A stretch of DNA of 64,000 nt from Aquipseudomonas ullengensis (GCF_014174475.1 NZ_JACJUD010000002.1:484422-548421); one strand, 5' to 3'. Positions 32,994 to 41,297 are shown, numbered from the stretch's first letter. The notes: a model not told the origin generated them from the letters alone. Made by a program: numbers and translations.

Positions 32994-34571
32994 TCAATCG
33001 TGCGGTTTGGCTGCTGCGCTCGGCAAGATGAACGTCAGCCTGGTCTGGTCCAATTGGTCATCGACCTGCAGTTCCAGTTGACCATGCTGCGCCTCGCTGA
33101 GCAGCTTCGCCGAGTAGGTGCCCAGGCCGGTGCCGCCCTGCTTGCCGTAGGTGGCGAATTTTTCGAAGAAGCGCTCACGGATCTCGGCCGGCACGGCCGG
33201 TTGGTTTTCCATGCACACCTGCACCAGCCCATTCTCTTGGCTCAGCCGGACGTTTACCTGGCTCTGTGGAGGGGCGGCTTCGCAGGCGTTCTTCAGCAGG
33301 TTCTGCAGCAGCGAGTAGCACAGCATCGCATCACCCAGTCCCTGAATGGGACTGCCCTGCGGAATTTGCAGACCCAGCTGCAGCTCCTTTTCGGCGAAGG
33401 CTGCCCCGGTAATTTGCACCAGGCGGCGGAGCATGTGGGCCAGATCGACGGGCTTGGCGTCCAGCAGGAAGCGGCCGGTTTCGATCTTGTACAGCTCGTT
33501 GGACAGGTTAATCATCTGCATCAGCTGCAGGCTGCTTTCTTCTACGAGATGCAGCATCTCGGCTTGCTGGGGTTTCAGCGTGCATTCGTCGGTCAGGTTT
33601 TGCACCAGGCCGATGATTCCGGCCAACGGGCCCTTTAGGTCGTGGCGGGTGATGCGTTCGACATCCTCGCGCAGGCGGCTGAGTTCCAGCATGTTGTCGT
33701 AGTCGGTCTGCAGGTTCTTGTGCAACTCCACGTGGCGCAGCAGGTTGCGCACCCGCAACTGCAAGAGTGTGGGGTCGATCGGTTTGCTCACGAAGTCCAC
33801 CGCGCCCAGTTCCAGACCTTTCTGCCGCGACTCGGCATCGGTCATGGCGGTGATGAAGATCAGTGGCAGGTTGCAGGCTGTGGGGTGCTTGCGCAGCTCC
33901 TCGGCGACCTGGAAGCCGTCCATGTCGGGCATCATCACGTCGAGCAGCAACAGATCCGGTGGGTTGTCCGAGGTGCAGATAGTCAGTGCCTTCTGGCCGT
34001 TATGGGCGATCCGTACGCGGAATTCGTCCTGGAACAGGCCGGAGATCAGCATCAGGTTGTCTGGCACATCATCCACCACCAGCAGGGTAGGGCGTTGCTT
34101 CGCGCGAGGTTGCGCCGCCTGTTCGGCTGGGCTCGCGGACGTATCGCTACTGGCTGCCGATGCGCTACGGGCGGTAGCTGGCTCGCGCGGTAGCCGCTGC
34201 ATGGCGCGACTGACCCGCTGGCCCATTTCGTGGTTGGTGTAGGGCTTGAGCAGGATGTCGCTGACGCCGGCCTCTGCCGCCTGGATGATCTGCGCCCGGT
34301 CGGATTCAGCGGTGATCATGATGAACGGCAGGTGTGCCAGTCGCGGGTGGGCGCGTACCGTCTGTAGCAGTTCCAGGCCGTCCATTACCGGCATGTTCCA
34401 GTCCGAGAGGATCACATGCACCGGTTGGCGGGTGAGGATGCGTAGGGCATCGGCGCCATTGTTGGCCAGGATTATCTGGCTGGCGCCGAGGGTGCGCAGC
34501 TGGGCGGCGTTGATCTTGCGCATGGATTCGACATCGTCGACCACCAGGAAAATTGTATTTGTGGCAAACAC
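32994..34571 (-). CDS. soluble hybrid protein: two receiver domains and a histidine kinase
   Basis: 525 residues without membrane segments. Receiver 1 is at about 5-125 (phospho-acceptor Asp57 in SDWNMPVMDG) and is CheY-like. A low-complexity Ala/Ser linker runs from 130 to 158. Receiver 2 is at about 160-280 (Asp211 in LLDVMMPDMDG). The HisKA part has His310 in RHDLKGPLAGI and the ATPase domain ends with KQGGTGLGTYSAKLL. Because input comes through receivers, it probably sits in the middle of a phosphorelay. Its partners are not in the window. Confidence 0.9.
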   Translation of the reverse strand: MFATNTIFLVVDDVESMRKINAAQLRTLGASQIILANNGADALRILTRQPVHVILSDWNMPVMDGLELLQTVRAHPRLAHLPFIMITAESDRAQIIQAAEAGVSDILLKPYTNHEMGQRVSRAMQRLPREPATARSASAASSDTSASPAEQAAQPRAKQRPTLLVVDDVPDNLMLISGLFQDEFRVRIAHNGQKALTICTSDNPPDLLLLDVMMPDMDGFQVAEELRKHPTACNLPLIFITAMTDAESRQKGLELGAVDFVSKPIDPTLLQLRVRNLLRHVELHKNLQTDYDNMLELSRLREDVERITRHDLKGPLAGIIGLVQNLTDECTLKPQQAEMLHLVEESSLQLMQMINLSNELYKIETGRFLLDAKPVDLAHMLRRLVQITGAAFAEKELQLGLQIPQGSPIQGLGDAMLCYSLLQNLLKNACEAAPPQSQVNVRLSQENGLVQVCMENQPAVPAEIRERFFEKFATYGKQGGTGLGTYSAKLLSEAQHGQLELQVDDQLDQTRLTFILPSAAAKPHD

Positions 34572-35117
34572 GTCAACATCCTCGGCAAGGGAAGGGCAGG
34601 TATTGGTGTGGAAGTTACACGGATAAACGTGAAGGCTGCACCGGGTTAACTGGCCTATCCATTTTTTGGGGATGGGCTCCTGCCTGAACCGGGTTTACCC
34701 AGTCTGGATCAGAATTTCCGTGCCGTCCTGCATGACGGGGGCGATCAGCGGTATTGCCTCTGTGGCTCGATTGCGTCATGGGACCGTCTTCTGTGCGCAG
34801 CTGCTTCGGAGCGTTGACGGTGCTCTGTCAATTCTCGGCAATGGCATCGTTTTTTCCGAAAATGCCTGCTGTGTGCTGTGCCTTCGCTGCATGATTGAGC
34901 ATCTTTACAGAAGCCGTAGCGGCCTGCCGTCAGTCCGCTGCCGCTTTGCCATGGGAGCGCTAGGGGCCAGGGCTATGGCACACTCTGCCTTTTACAGTGC
35001 GGCGTGTCCTGCCGGTCCCCAACCGCGCCTGTTGAGAATTCGCGCCACCGGCTTACCGCCGGAGTGCAACCGTCAAGCCAGCCGCCTTGGGCGGCCATAG
35101 AAGAAGAGGAATGCCCC
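34572..35117. other. 546-bp intergenic region, no gene identified
   Basis: It separates the minus-strand kinase from the plus-strand KAS III gene and must hold both promoters. Open frames exist but have no good start or ribosome binding site. A short minus-strand stretch at about 34695-34760 reads EAIPLIAPVMQDGTEILIQT, which looks protein-like but has no start. A small RNA cannot be excluded; I see no clear promoter-terminator pair. Confidence 0.4.
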
Positions 35118-36242
35118 GTGCACAAAGCCGTAATCAGTGGCACTGGCCTGTATACCCCGCCGAACAGCATCTCCAACGAAGAGCTGGTCGAGTCCTTCAA
35201 TGCCTATGTCCAGCAGTTCAACGCCGACAACGCCGACGCCATCGAGCGTGGCGACGTGGCGGCGCTGACCGAATCGAGCGCAGCGTTCATCGAGAAGGCA
35301 TCGGGCATCAAGAGCCGCTTTGTGATGGACAAGGCCGGTATCCTCGACCCGCAGCGCATGACTCCGCGCCTGCCGCAGCGTAGCAATGAAGAGTGGGGCA
35401 TCCTCTGCCAGATGGCCGTGGAAGCCGCCAAGCAGGCACTGCAGCGTGCCGGTCGCACTGTCGCCGATATCGACGGCGTGATCGTCGCCTGCTCCAACCT
35501 GGAGCGTGCCTACCCGGCCGTCGCCATCGAAGTCCAGGCTGCCTTGGGAATCAATGGCTGGGGCTACGACATGAACGTGGCCTGCTCCTCGGCTACCTTT
35601 GGCATCCAGGCGGCGGTGACCTCGGTACAGACCGGCCAGGCCCGGGCGATCCTGATGGTCAACCCGGAGATCTGCACCGGCCACCTGAACTTCCGTGACC
35701 GCGATAGCCACTTCATCTTCGGCGATGGCGCCACGGCGGTGATCATCGAGCGTGCCGACCTGGCCACCTCGGCGCACCAGTGGGACATCCTCGGCACCAA
35801 GCTGCTGACCCAGTTTTCCAACAACATCCGCAACAACTTCGGCTTCCTCAACCGCGCAGCGGAAGAGGGTGTCGGCGCGCCGGACAAGCTGTTCGTGCAG
35901 GAAGGCCGCAAGGTATTCCGCGACGTGTGCCCGATGGTTGCCGAGCTGATTGCCGCACACCTGCAGGAAAACCAGCTCAACGTCGGCGACGTGAAGCGCT
36001 TCTGGCTGCACCAGGCCAACCTCAACATGAACCTGCTGATCGCCCGCAAGCTGCTCGGTCGCGATGCCGAGCCAGGTGAGGCGCCAGTGATCCTCGACAC
36101 CTACGCCAACACCAGTTCGGCCGGTTCGGTGATCGCCTTCCACAAGAATCAGGACGACCTGCCGGTCGGCAGCCTGGGCGTACTCAGCTCCTTCGGCGCC
36201 GGTTACTCCATCGGCAGCGTGATCCTGCGCAAACAGGGCTGA
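35118..36242 (+). CDS. beta-ketoacyl-ACP synthase III family protein (PA3286-like)
   Basis: 374 residues from GTG 35118, selected by AGAGGA eight bases upstream; the ATG at 35111 is in another frame. Thiolase fold with the KAS III triad: Cys in NVACSSATFG, His in LHQANLNM, Asn in YANTSSAGS. The family primes fatty acid synthesis by condensing an acyl-CoA with malonyl-ACP. From memory, the P. aeruginosa relative PA3286 uses octanoyl-CoA as a shunt from beta-oxidation, and it too sits before an ECF sigma gene. The next gene's start codon directly abuts this stop codon. Confidence 0.88.
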   Translation: MHKAVISGTGLYTPPNSISNEELVESFNAYVQQFNADNADAIERGDVAALTESSAAFIEKASGIKSRFVMDKAGILDPQRMTPRLPQRSNEEWGILCQMAVEAAKQALQRAGRTVADIDGVIVACSNLERAYPAVAIEVQAALGINGWGYDMNVACSSATFGIQAAVTSVQTGQARAILMVNPEICTGHLNFRDRDSHFIFGDGATAVIIERADLATSAHQWDILGTKLLTQFSNNIRNNFGFLNRAAEEGVGAPDKLFVQEGRKVFRDVCPMVAELIAAHLQENQLNVGDVKRFWLHQANLNMNLLIARKLLGRDAEPGEAPVILDTYANTSSAGSVIAFHKNQDDLPVGSLGVLSSFGAGYSIGSVILRKQG

Positions 36243-36857
36243 TTGCCCTTGGCGAGTGACGACCAGGGCTTGCTCGCCCGCCTGCGTGCCGGCGAGCAGC
36301 AGGCCTTTCGCGAGCTGGTCGCCACTTACCAGGGCGCCATGCGCGCGGTGGCCTATGCCATCGTCGGCAGCCGCAACGCCGATGAAGTGGTGCAGGACGC
36401 CTGGCTGGCGGTGGTGCGCAGCCTCGACGGCTTCCAGCAGCGCTCGAGCCTGAAGACCTGGCTGCTGACCATCACCGCCAACACCGCCAAGACCCGCCTC
36501 AAACACAACCGCCGCGAAGTGCTGCTGGACGATCTGCCCGGCCCGCATGGCAGTGTCGGTGCCGAGCGTTTCGCCGGGGATGGGCATTGGGCGAGCGCGC
36601 CAGCGTCCTGGCACGAGGACTCGCCCGAGGCGCTGCTCAGCGAGAGCGAACTGCGCGAATGCCTGGAAAAGACCCTCGCCAGCCTGTCGGAGCTGCAGTC
36701 CAGCGTGCTGGTGCTGCGTGAGCGGCAAGGTCTGGAGTTGGAGGCGATCTGTAATCTTCTCGAGCTTTCGCTCTCCAATGTGCGGGTGCTGCTGCACCGC
36801 GCGCGGCTCAAGGTATTCGCCACGCTTGAGCATTTCGAGGAGACCGGCCAATGCTGA
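36243..36857 (+). CDS. ECF sigma factor (RpoE-like)
   Basis: 204 residues from TTG 36243, immediately after the KAS III stop; TTG 36249 is an alternative and there is no ATG near the start. Region 2 shows FRELVATYQGAMRAVAYAIV and NADEVVQDAWLAVVRSLDGF, and region 4 shows LSELQSSVLVLRERQGLELE then NLLELSLSNVRVLLHRARLK. The central linker is unusually long, with a GDGHWASAPASWHED segment. The anti-sigma gene overlaps its end by seven bases. It is likely to drive the ECF-type promoter found at 37148, before the metallophore operon. Confidence 0.9.
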   Translation: MPLASDDQGLLARLRAGEQQAFRELVATYQGAMRAVAYAIVGSRNADEVVQDAWLAVVRSLDGFQQRSSLKTWLLTITANTAKTRLKHNRREVLLDDLPGPHGSVGAERFAGDGHWASAPASWHEDSPEALLSESELRECLEKTLASLSELQSSVLVLRERQGLELEAICNLLELSLSNVRVLLHRARLKVFATLEHFEETGQC

Positions 36858-37090
36858 CCTGCCAGGAACTGGTGGCCCATTCCAGCGACTTTCTCGATGG
36901 CCAGTTGGGCTTTCGTGAGCGTCTGGCGGTGCGCGTGCACCTGGCCAGTTGCCGCAATTGCCGGCGCTTCATCCGCCAGATGCGGGTGACCCAGGCCGTG
37001 CTGCGCACGCTCCCCGACGAAGTGATTCCCGAGCTGGATAGCCTGGCCGAGCGCTTGGCGCAGCAGCGCCGGGAGCCTCCCCAGGATTGA
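36851..37090 (+). CDS. zinc-finger (zf-HC2) anti-sigma factor
   Basis: 79 residues with the zinc-binding anti-sigma pattern: Cys4 in LTCQEL, then HLASCRNCRRF, giving His, Cys and Cys ligands near 30-37. There is no membrane helix, so it is a soluble anti-sigma of the ChrR/RsrA sort and could sense a cytoplasmic signal such as metal or thiol stress. It overlaps the sigma gene by seven bases and is followed at once by a strong terminator. The signal is not known. Confidence 0.85.
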   Translation: MLTCQELVAHSSDFLDGQLGFRERLAVRVHLASCRNCRRFIRQMRVTQAVLRTLPDEVIPELDSLAERLAQQRREPPQD

Positions 37091-37095
37091 AAACG

Positions 37096-37119
37096 AGCCC
37101 GGAATTTCCGGGCTTTTTT
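37096..37119 (+). terminator. rho-independent terminator after the sigma/anti-sigma genes
   Basis: gcccgga and tccgggc form a GC-rich stem with a two-base loop, followed by TTTTTT. It lies six bases after the anti-sigma stop codon and separates that unit from the metallophore operon. Confidence 0.9.
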
Positions 37120-37147
37120 CTGCCTGCGAAAAAAACTGCACAGCTGC

Positions 37148-37175
37148 TGTAACGTCGCTCGGGGTGCTCCGTCTA
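37148..37175 (+). promoter_or_regulatory. ECF-type promoter of the metallophore operon
   Basis: TGTAAC (37148-37153) and CGTCTA (37170-37175) are separated by 16 bases, a spacing and motif pair typical of ECF sigma promoters. The precursor gene starts 57 bases further on, with GGAG before its ATG. It lies directly after the terminator of the adjacent ECF sigma unit, so that sigma factor is the first candidate to recognise it. Confidence 0.65.
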
Positions 37176-37232
37176 GTGTCACGAAGGGGCCATGCCGGCC
37201 TCTCGGATAATGACCCAGACCGGAGACACACC

Positions 37233-37547
37233 ATGAACAATCTGAATTCCGCCCTCGTGACCCTCGGCTTCGCCCTGGTCGGCACCAGCGTCACGGCTCA
37301 GGCTGCCAGCAACCCCTTCGCCGCCCAGGAGCTGAGCAGCGGTTACAGCGTTGCCGGCACGGAAAAGGCCAAGGACGGTTCCTGTGGCGAAGCCAAGTGC
37401 GGCGCCGAAATGAAGCAGGGCGAGCATGCCGCCAAGGCCGGCGAAGAGGGCAAGTGCGGCGCCGACAAGGCGGCCAAGGAAGGCAGCTGTGGCGAAGAAG
37501 GCAAGGCCATGAAGGAAGGCAGCTGCGGCGAGAAGAAGGCCGAGTAA
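37233..37547 (+). CDS. hvfA: HvfA-type (bufferin) RiPP metallophore precursor
   Basis: 104 residues. The signal peptide (ALVTLGFALVGTSVTAQA) is followed by a hydrophilic mature part with five cysteines, at 51, 56, 75, 86 and 98. Each lies in a five-residue motif of the form x-x-[KS]-C-G: DGSCG, EAKCG, EGKCG, EGSCG and EGSCG. EGKCG is the motif reported for HvfA-class peptides, in which MNIO enzymes convert cysteine residues into copper-binding heterocycles. The maturase genes follow directly. The precursor would be exported and bind metal, probably copper. Modification here is inferred from family and context. Confidence 0.85.
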   Translation: MNNLNSALVTLGFALVGTSVTAQAASNPFAAQELSSGYSVAGTEKAKDGSCGEAKCGAEMKQGEHAAKAGEEGKCGADKAAKEGSCGEEGKAMKEGSCGEKKAE

Positions 37548-38390
37548 GTGGGCATGCAGCAGACCATGCCCAGCTTCGTCAGCGGCGCCGGCCTTGGCCT
37601 GCGCCGCGGCTTGCTGGCGGCGTTGCAGGACAGTGCCGTTGGCCAGGTCGACTTCCTCGAAGTCGCCCCGGAGAACTGGATCGGCATCGGCGGGCGTTTC
37701 GGTCGCCAGCTGCGGGCGCTGACCGAGCGCCTGCCGTTCCTCTGCCATGGCCTGTCCCTCAACCTGGGTGGTTTCGCGCCGCTGGACATGAACCTGCTGC
37801 GCGCCATCAAGGCTTTCCTCGACGCGCACGGCATCCGGGGTTACAGCGAGCACCTGTCGGCTTGCGCCGATGACGGCCAGCTGTACGACCTGATGCCGCT
37901 GCCGTTCTGCGAGGCCTCCGTACAACGCATCGCCCAGCGCATCCGCACCGTGCAGGATGTGCTGGAGCGGCCCCTGATCATCGAGAACGTCTCGGCCTAC
38001 GCGCGCCTACCGGGCGAGATGGACGAGGCGGACTTCGTCAACGCCGTGCTGGCGGAGGGCGACTGCCGCCTGTTGCTGGATATCAACAATGTCTACGTCA
38101 ACAGCCACAACTTCGCCTTCGACCCGCATGCCTATATCGCCGCCATGCCGGGCGAGCGCATCGCTTACCTGCACATGGCCGGGCATGCCCAGCACAGCGC
38201 CGAACTGAAGGTCGACACCCACGGCGCCCCCGTGTGCGACCCGGTGTGGGCGCTGCTGGAGCATGCCTATGCGCTGCATGGGGTGCGTCCGACTTTGCTT
38301 GAGCGCGACTTCAACTTCCCGCCGGTGAGCGAGCTTTACGCCGAAGTGGCGCAGATCCGCGCCCTGCAACGGCAGCGTGGCCATGACTGA
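37548..38390 (+). CDS. hvfB: MNIO (DUF692) RiPP maturase, HvfB family
   Basis: 280 residues from GTG 37548, which abuts the precursor stop; ATG 37554 is the alternative and gives 278. TIM-barrel MNIO (UPF0276/DUF692) protein with its iron-ligand motifs: FLEVAPENW, CHGLSLNLGG, YSEHLSAC, IIENVSAY, LLLDINNVYVNSHN, YLHMAGH, DTHGAPV and LERDFNFP. These enzymes use two or three irons and oxygen to modify cysteine in a precursor peptide. Position between the precursor and the DUF2063 partner is the standard HvfABC order. Confidence 0.9.
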   Translation: MGMQQTMPSFVSGAGLGLRRGLLAALQDSAVGQVDFLEVAPENWIGIGGRFGRQLRALTERLPFLCHGLSLNLGGFAPLDMNLLRAIKAFLDAHGIRGYSEHLSACADDGQLYDLMPLPFCEASVQRIAQRIRTVQDVLERPLIIENVSAYARLPGEMDEADFVNAVLAEGDCRLLLDINNVYVNSHNFAFDPHAYIAAMPGERIAYLHMAGHAQHSAELKVDTHGAPVCDPVWALLEHAYALHGVRPTLLERDFNFPPVSELYAEVAQIRALQRQRGHD

Positions 38391-39087
38391 GCACAGCCAG
38401 CGCGCCTTTGCCGCGCGCATTCGCCAGCCGCACGCGCAGGCCTTGCTACCCGGTGTGCCTGCCGAACGCATGGCGCTGTACGAGACACTGTTCTTCAACA
38501 ATATCGCCGGCTTTATCGACAGCGGCTTTCCGGTGCTGCGCCGGCTGTTCGACGAGCAACGCTGGCAGCGCCTGTTGCGTGCGTTCATCGCCGGGCACCG
38601 CTGCCGCACTCCGTATTTCCTGCAGATTGGCGAGGAGTTCATCGCCTGGTTGCAGCACGGCTATCGGGCCGAGGCGGGCGATCCGCCGTTCCTGGTGGAG
38701 CTGGCGCACTACGAGTGGGTGGAGCTGGCGCTGGATGTGGCGAGCGCTGAATTGCCCGCGCAGGGCTGGTCGCCACTGGCCTGGCCGTTGGCCTACGTCT
38801 GGCCGGTGCAGCAACTGGGGGCGGATTGCCGCCCGTCTGTGCCACCGGCCGAGCCGACCTGCCTGCTGGCCTGGCGCGACGACGCTGACCAGGTGCGCTT
38901 CCAGCAGCTCTCGACCTTCGCCTATCGCCTGGCGCTGCGCCTGCAGGCGGGCGAGGGCAGTACCTCAGCCTTGCTGGAGCTGGCGACAGAGAGCGGCCTG
39001 GCGGCTGACAAGCACTATTTCACCCAGGCCCGCGCATTGCTCGAAGAGTGGCAGCGCCAGGCCATCTGGTTTCCTGCCCACGACTGA
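38383..39087 (+). CDS. hvfC: DUF2063 RiPP maturation partner, HvfC family
   Basis: 234 residues from ATG 38383, overlapping the maturase stop by eight bases; GTG 38377 would add two residues. The N-terminal DUF2063 part is clear (YETLFFNNIAGFIDSGFPVL, FIAGHRCRTPYFLQIGEEFI) and a less conserved C-terminal part follows. In studied systems this protein binds the leader of the precursor and presents it to the MNIO enzyme. Tight overlap indicates one transcript and balanced production with the maturase. Confidence 0.88.
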   Translation: MTEHSQRAFAARIRQPHAQALLPGVPAERMALYETLFFNNIAGFIDSGFPVLRRLFDEQRWQRLLRAFIAGHRCRTPYFLQIGEEFIAWLQHGYRAEAGDPPFLVELAHYEWVELALDVASAELPAQGWSPLAWPLAYVWPVQQLGADCRPSVPPAEPTCLLAWRDDADQVRFQQLSTFAYRLALRLQAGEGSTSALLELATESGLAADKHYFTQARALLEEWQRQAIWFPAHD

Positions 39088-39123
39088 GCGCCGGGCTGCG
39101 CTGCCCGGCCGATGGAGATGACC

Positions 39124-39729
39124 ATGCTGACTGTTTTCAATCGCCTCCAGGATTGCCTGGACGCTACCCGCCGCCTCGATTTTGTCGCGCCGCTGTTGCT
39201 GCGCCTGTACCTGGTGCCGATTTTCTGGATGGCCGGGATGAACAAGCTGGCGGATATGGACGCGACCATCGCCTGGTTCGGCAACCCCGACTGGGGCCTT
39301 GGCCTGCCGTTCCCCGCGTTGCTGGCCTGGTTGGCGGCGCTGAGCGAGGCGGGTGGGGCGATCCTGCTGCTGTTCGGCCTGGCGGTGCGCTGGATCACTG
39401 TGCCGCTGATGGTGACCATGCTGGTGGCGATCGCCAGCGTGCACTGGCCATACGGCTGGCAGGCGATTGCCGATGCGTCGGCGCCGTTTGCCAACCAGCG
39501 CGTACTGGATTCGGTGGACAAGCTGGCGCGGGCGCGCGAGCTGCTGCAAGAGCATGGCAACTACGACTGGCTGACCAGCAGCGGCAAGCTGGTGGTGCTC
39601 AACAACGGCATCGAGTTTGCCGCCACCTACCTGCTGATGCTGCTGGTGCTGTTCTTCGGCGGCGCCGGTCGTTGGCTGAGCCTGGACTTCTGGCTGGCGC
39701 GGCGCAGGCGCAGGCGCACGGCCCGCTGA
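39124..39729 (+). CDS. DoxX-like membrane protein of the metallophore operon (HvfX type)
   Basis: 201 residues from ATG 39124, selected by GGAG six bases upstream; ATG 39112 is possible. Four or more membrane segments: FVAPLLLRLYLVPIFWMAGM, LLAWLAALSEAGGAILLLFG, ITVPLMVTMLVAIASVHWPY and AATYLLMLLVLFFGGAG, with a soluble insert at about 120-155 and a very basic C-terminal tail. DoxX-like proteins regularly close HvfABC/bufferin operons; they are thought to help maturation or redox balance at the membrane. It is 36 bases from the DUF2063 gene. Confidence 0.82.
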   Translation: MLTVFNRLQDCLDATRRLDFVAPLLLRLYLVPIFWMAGMNKLADMDATIAWFGNPDWGLGLPFPALLAWLAALSEAGGAILLLFGLAVRWITVPLMVTMLVAIASVHWPYGWQAIADASAPFANQRVLDSVDKLARARELLQEHGNYDWLTSSGKLVVLNNGIEFAATYLLMLLVLFFGGAGRWLSLDFWLARRRRRRTAR

Positions 39730-39743
39730 GCAAATCGCGTTTG

Positions 39744-39806
39744 TGTAGGAGCCCGCTTGCTGGCGATCAACCGAGCTTCGCGATCGCCAGCAAGCGGGCT
39801 CCTACA
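39744..39806. repeat. REP-type inverted repeat pair
   Basis: tgtaggagcccgcttgctgg at 39744 and its complement ending at 39806 form a long stem with the central part gatcaaccgagcttcgcgatc. It lies 15 bases after the last gene of the metallophore operon and may help to end or protect that transcript. Same family as the units at 91-159, 4255-4323 and inside hrpA. Confidence 0.85.
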
Positions 39807-39865
39807 GGAAAGCGGCCAGGCTGAGGCTTTTTGTTACTTATGAACGATCGGCTTAAAAAGTTCCG

Positions 39866-39883
39866 CTGTCATATAACTTTCAC
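39866..39883 (+). promoter_or_regulatory. Pho box (PhoB binding site)
   Basis: CTGTCAT, four A/T bases and CTTTCAC give two half-sites at an 11-base period, the classical Pho box. It lies about 100 bases before the porin ATG. Phosphate starvation should therefore induce the porin through PhoB. Confidence 0.8.
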
Positions 39884-39983
39884 CTAAAAGCAACTGAGCT
39901 GAAATAACCCCCCGCCAAGATTCCCCACCAGCACCAAGGGCAACCGCCCGTGTGTTTTCCAAGACCAATAGGGGAATTCATCG

Positions 39984-41297
39984 ATGATCCGTAAGCACTT
40001 CGCCGGTTTTGCCGCCAGCGCCCTGGCTCTGGCCATTTCCGCCCAGGCTTTCGCAGGTACCGTTACCACTGACGGCGCCGATATCGTGATCAAGACCAAA
40101 GGCGGCCTGGAAGTCGCCACCTCCGACAAGGAATTCAGCTTCAAGCTTGGTGGTCGCGTGCAGGCTGACTACAGCCGCTTCGACGGCTTCTACACCAAGA
40201 ACGGCGAAACCGCTGATGCCGGTTACTTCCGCCGTGCCTTCGTTGAAATGGGCGGCGTGCTGTACAGCGACTGGGCCTACCAGGTCAACTATGACCTGTC
40301 GCAGAACGCCGGCGGTGACAACCGCAGCGAAGACGGCTACTTCGACGAAGCCTCGCTGGCCTACAACGGCTTCGCTCCGGTTTCGATCAAGATGGGCCGT
40401 TTCGACCCTGAGTTCGGTCTGGAAAAAGCCACCAGCTCCAAGTGGGTGACTGCCCAGGAGCGTACCGCTGCCTATGACCTGGTTGACTGGGCCAACGGCC
40501 ACAACGGCGGCATGGGCCTCCAGGCTTCCGGCGTAGCCGGTACTTCCCTGTACGGCTCGGCCGGTGTGTTCGCCAAGGACGCCACCAACGCTTCCGAAGA
40601 CGGCGACAGCACCACCCAGTTCAACCTGCGCGGTGTATTCGCCCCGATGCACGATGCCGGCAATGTCCTGCACTTCGGCGTCAACTACGCCCAGCGCGAC
40701 CTTTCCGACACCGCGTTCGACGGCCGCATCCGCAGCCGCCTGGGCATGCGTGGTGTGAGCACCGACGGTGGCCAGGATGCTGGCGACAACGGCAACCGCC
40801 TGACCCTGGCCGGTGCCGAAGTGACCCCGGCTGGCGCCTTCGACACCGACAGCGCCTGGGGCTTGGAAGCAGCCTGGGCCATCGGCGCGTTCTCCCTGCA
40901 GGGTGAATACGTGTCCCGCGAAGTGCAGGCTGACGACGATGCCTACGAGGACATCAATGCCGACGGCTACTACGTACAGGCCGCCTACACCCTGACCGGC
41001 GAGCCGCGTGGCTACAAGCTCGGCAAGTTCGACGCGATCAAGCCGGCGAACAAGCAAATCGGCGCCTGGGAAGTGTTCTACCGCTACGACAACCTGAGTG
41101 CCGAAGACGACAACGGCAAGTTCGCTACCGTCGACGATGTCGAAGGCAAAGTGCACAACGTCGGTCTGAACTGGTACGCCAACGAGGCGGTAAAAATCAG
41201 CGGCGTGTACGTTACGTCCAAGGTCGACAACGCCGAGAACTCGGTGGGTGACGACTCCGGCGACGGTTTCGTGATGCGCGCCCAGTACGTGTTCTAA
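39984..41297 (+). CDS. phosphate/polyphosphate-selective porin, OprO/OprP family
   Basis: 437 residues, the usual OprP/OprO length. The signal peptide ([20 protein letters not shown]) is followed by a short N-terminal coil and a 16-strand trimeric barrel ending in Phe (MRAQYVF). Family features are [40 protein letters not shown] and [20 protein letters not shown]. It lets phosphate or pyrophosphate cross the outer membrane under starvation, consistent with the Pho box upstream. I cannot tell OprO from OprP by eye. In PAO1 both lie beside the PA3282 to PA3286 genes, as here. Confidence 0.9.
   Translation: MIRKHFAGFAASALALAISAQAFAGTVTTDGADIVIKTKGGLEVATSDKEFSFKLGGRVQADYSRFDGFYTKNGETADAGYFRRAFVEMGGVLYSDWAYQVNYDLSQNAGGDNRSEDGYFDEASLAYNGFAPVSIKMGRFDPEFGLEKATSSKWVTAQERTAAYDLVDWANGHNGGMGLQASGVAGTSLYGSAGVFAKDATNASEDGDSTTQFNLRGVFAPMHDAGNVLHFGVNYAQRDLSDTAFDGRIRSRLGMRGVSTDGGQDAGDNGNRLTLAGAEVTPAGAFDTDSAWGLEAAWAIGAFSLQGEYVSREVQADDDAYEDINADGYYVQAAYTLTGEPRGYKLGKFDAIKPANKQIGAWEVFYRYDNLSAEDDNGKFATVDDVEGKVHNVGLNWYANEAVKISGVYVTSKVDNAENSVGDDSGDGFVMRAQYVF

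Noticed and set aside
34695..34760. Minus-strand stretch reading EAIPLIAPVMQDGTEILIQT
   Set aside because: It looks protein-like but is preceded by a stop codon and has no start; too short to call a gene or a remnant with confidence.
34666..35100. 144-residue open frame before the KAS III gene
   Set aside because: No ribosome binding site, unusual composition and no recognisable fold; it lies in an expected promoter region.
37233..37547. The precursor peptide as a methanobactin or plain metallothionein
   Set aside because: A signal peptide, CG-type motifs and adjacent HvfB/HvfC-like genes fit HvfA/bufferins better; methanobactin precursors are much shorter and lack this signal peptide.
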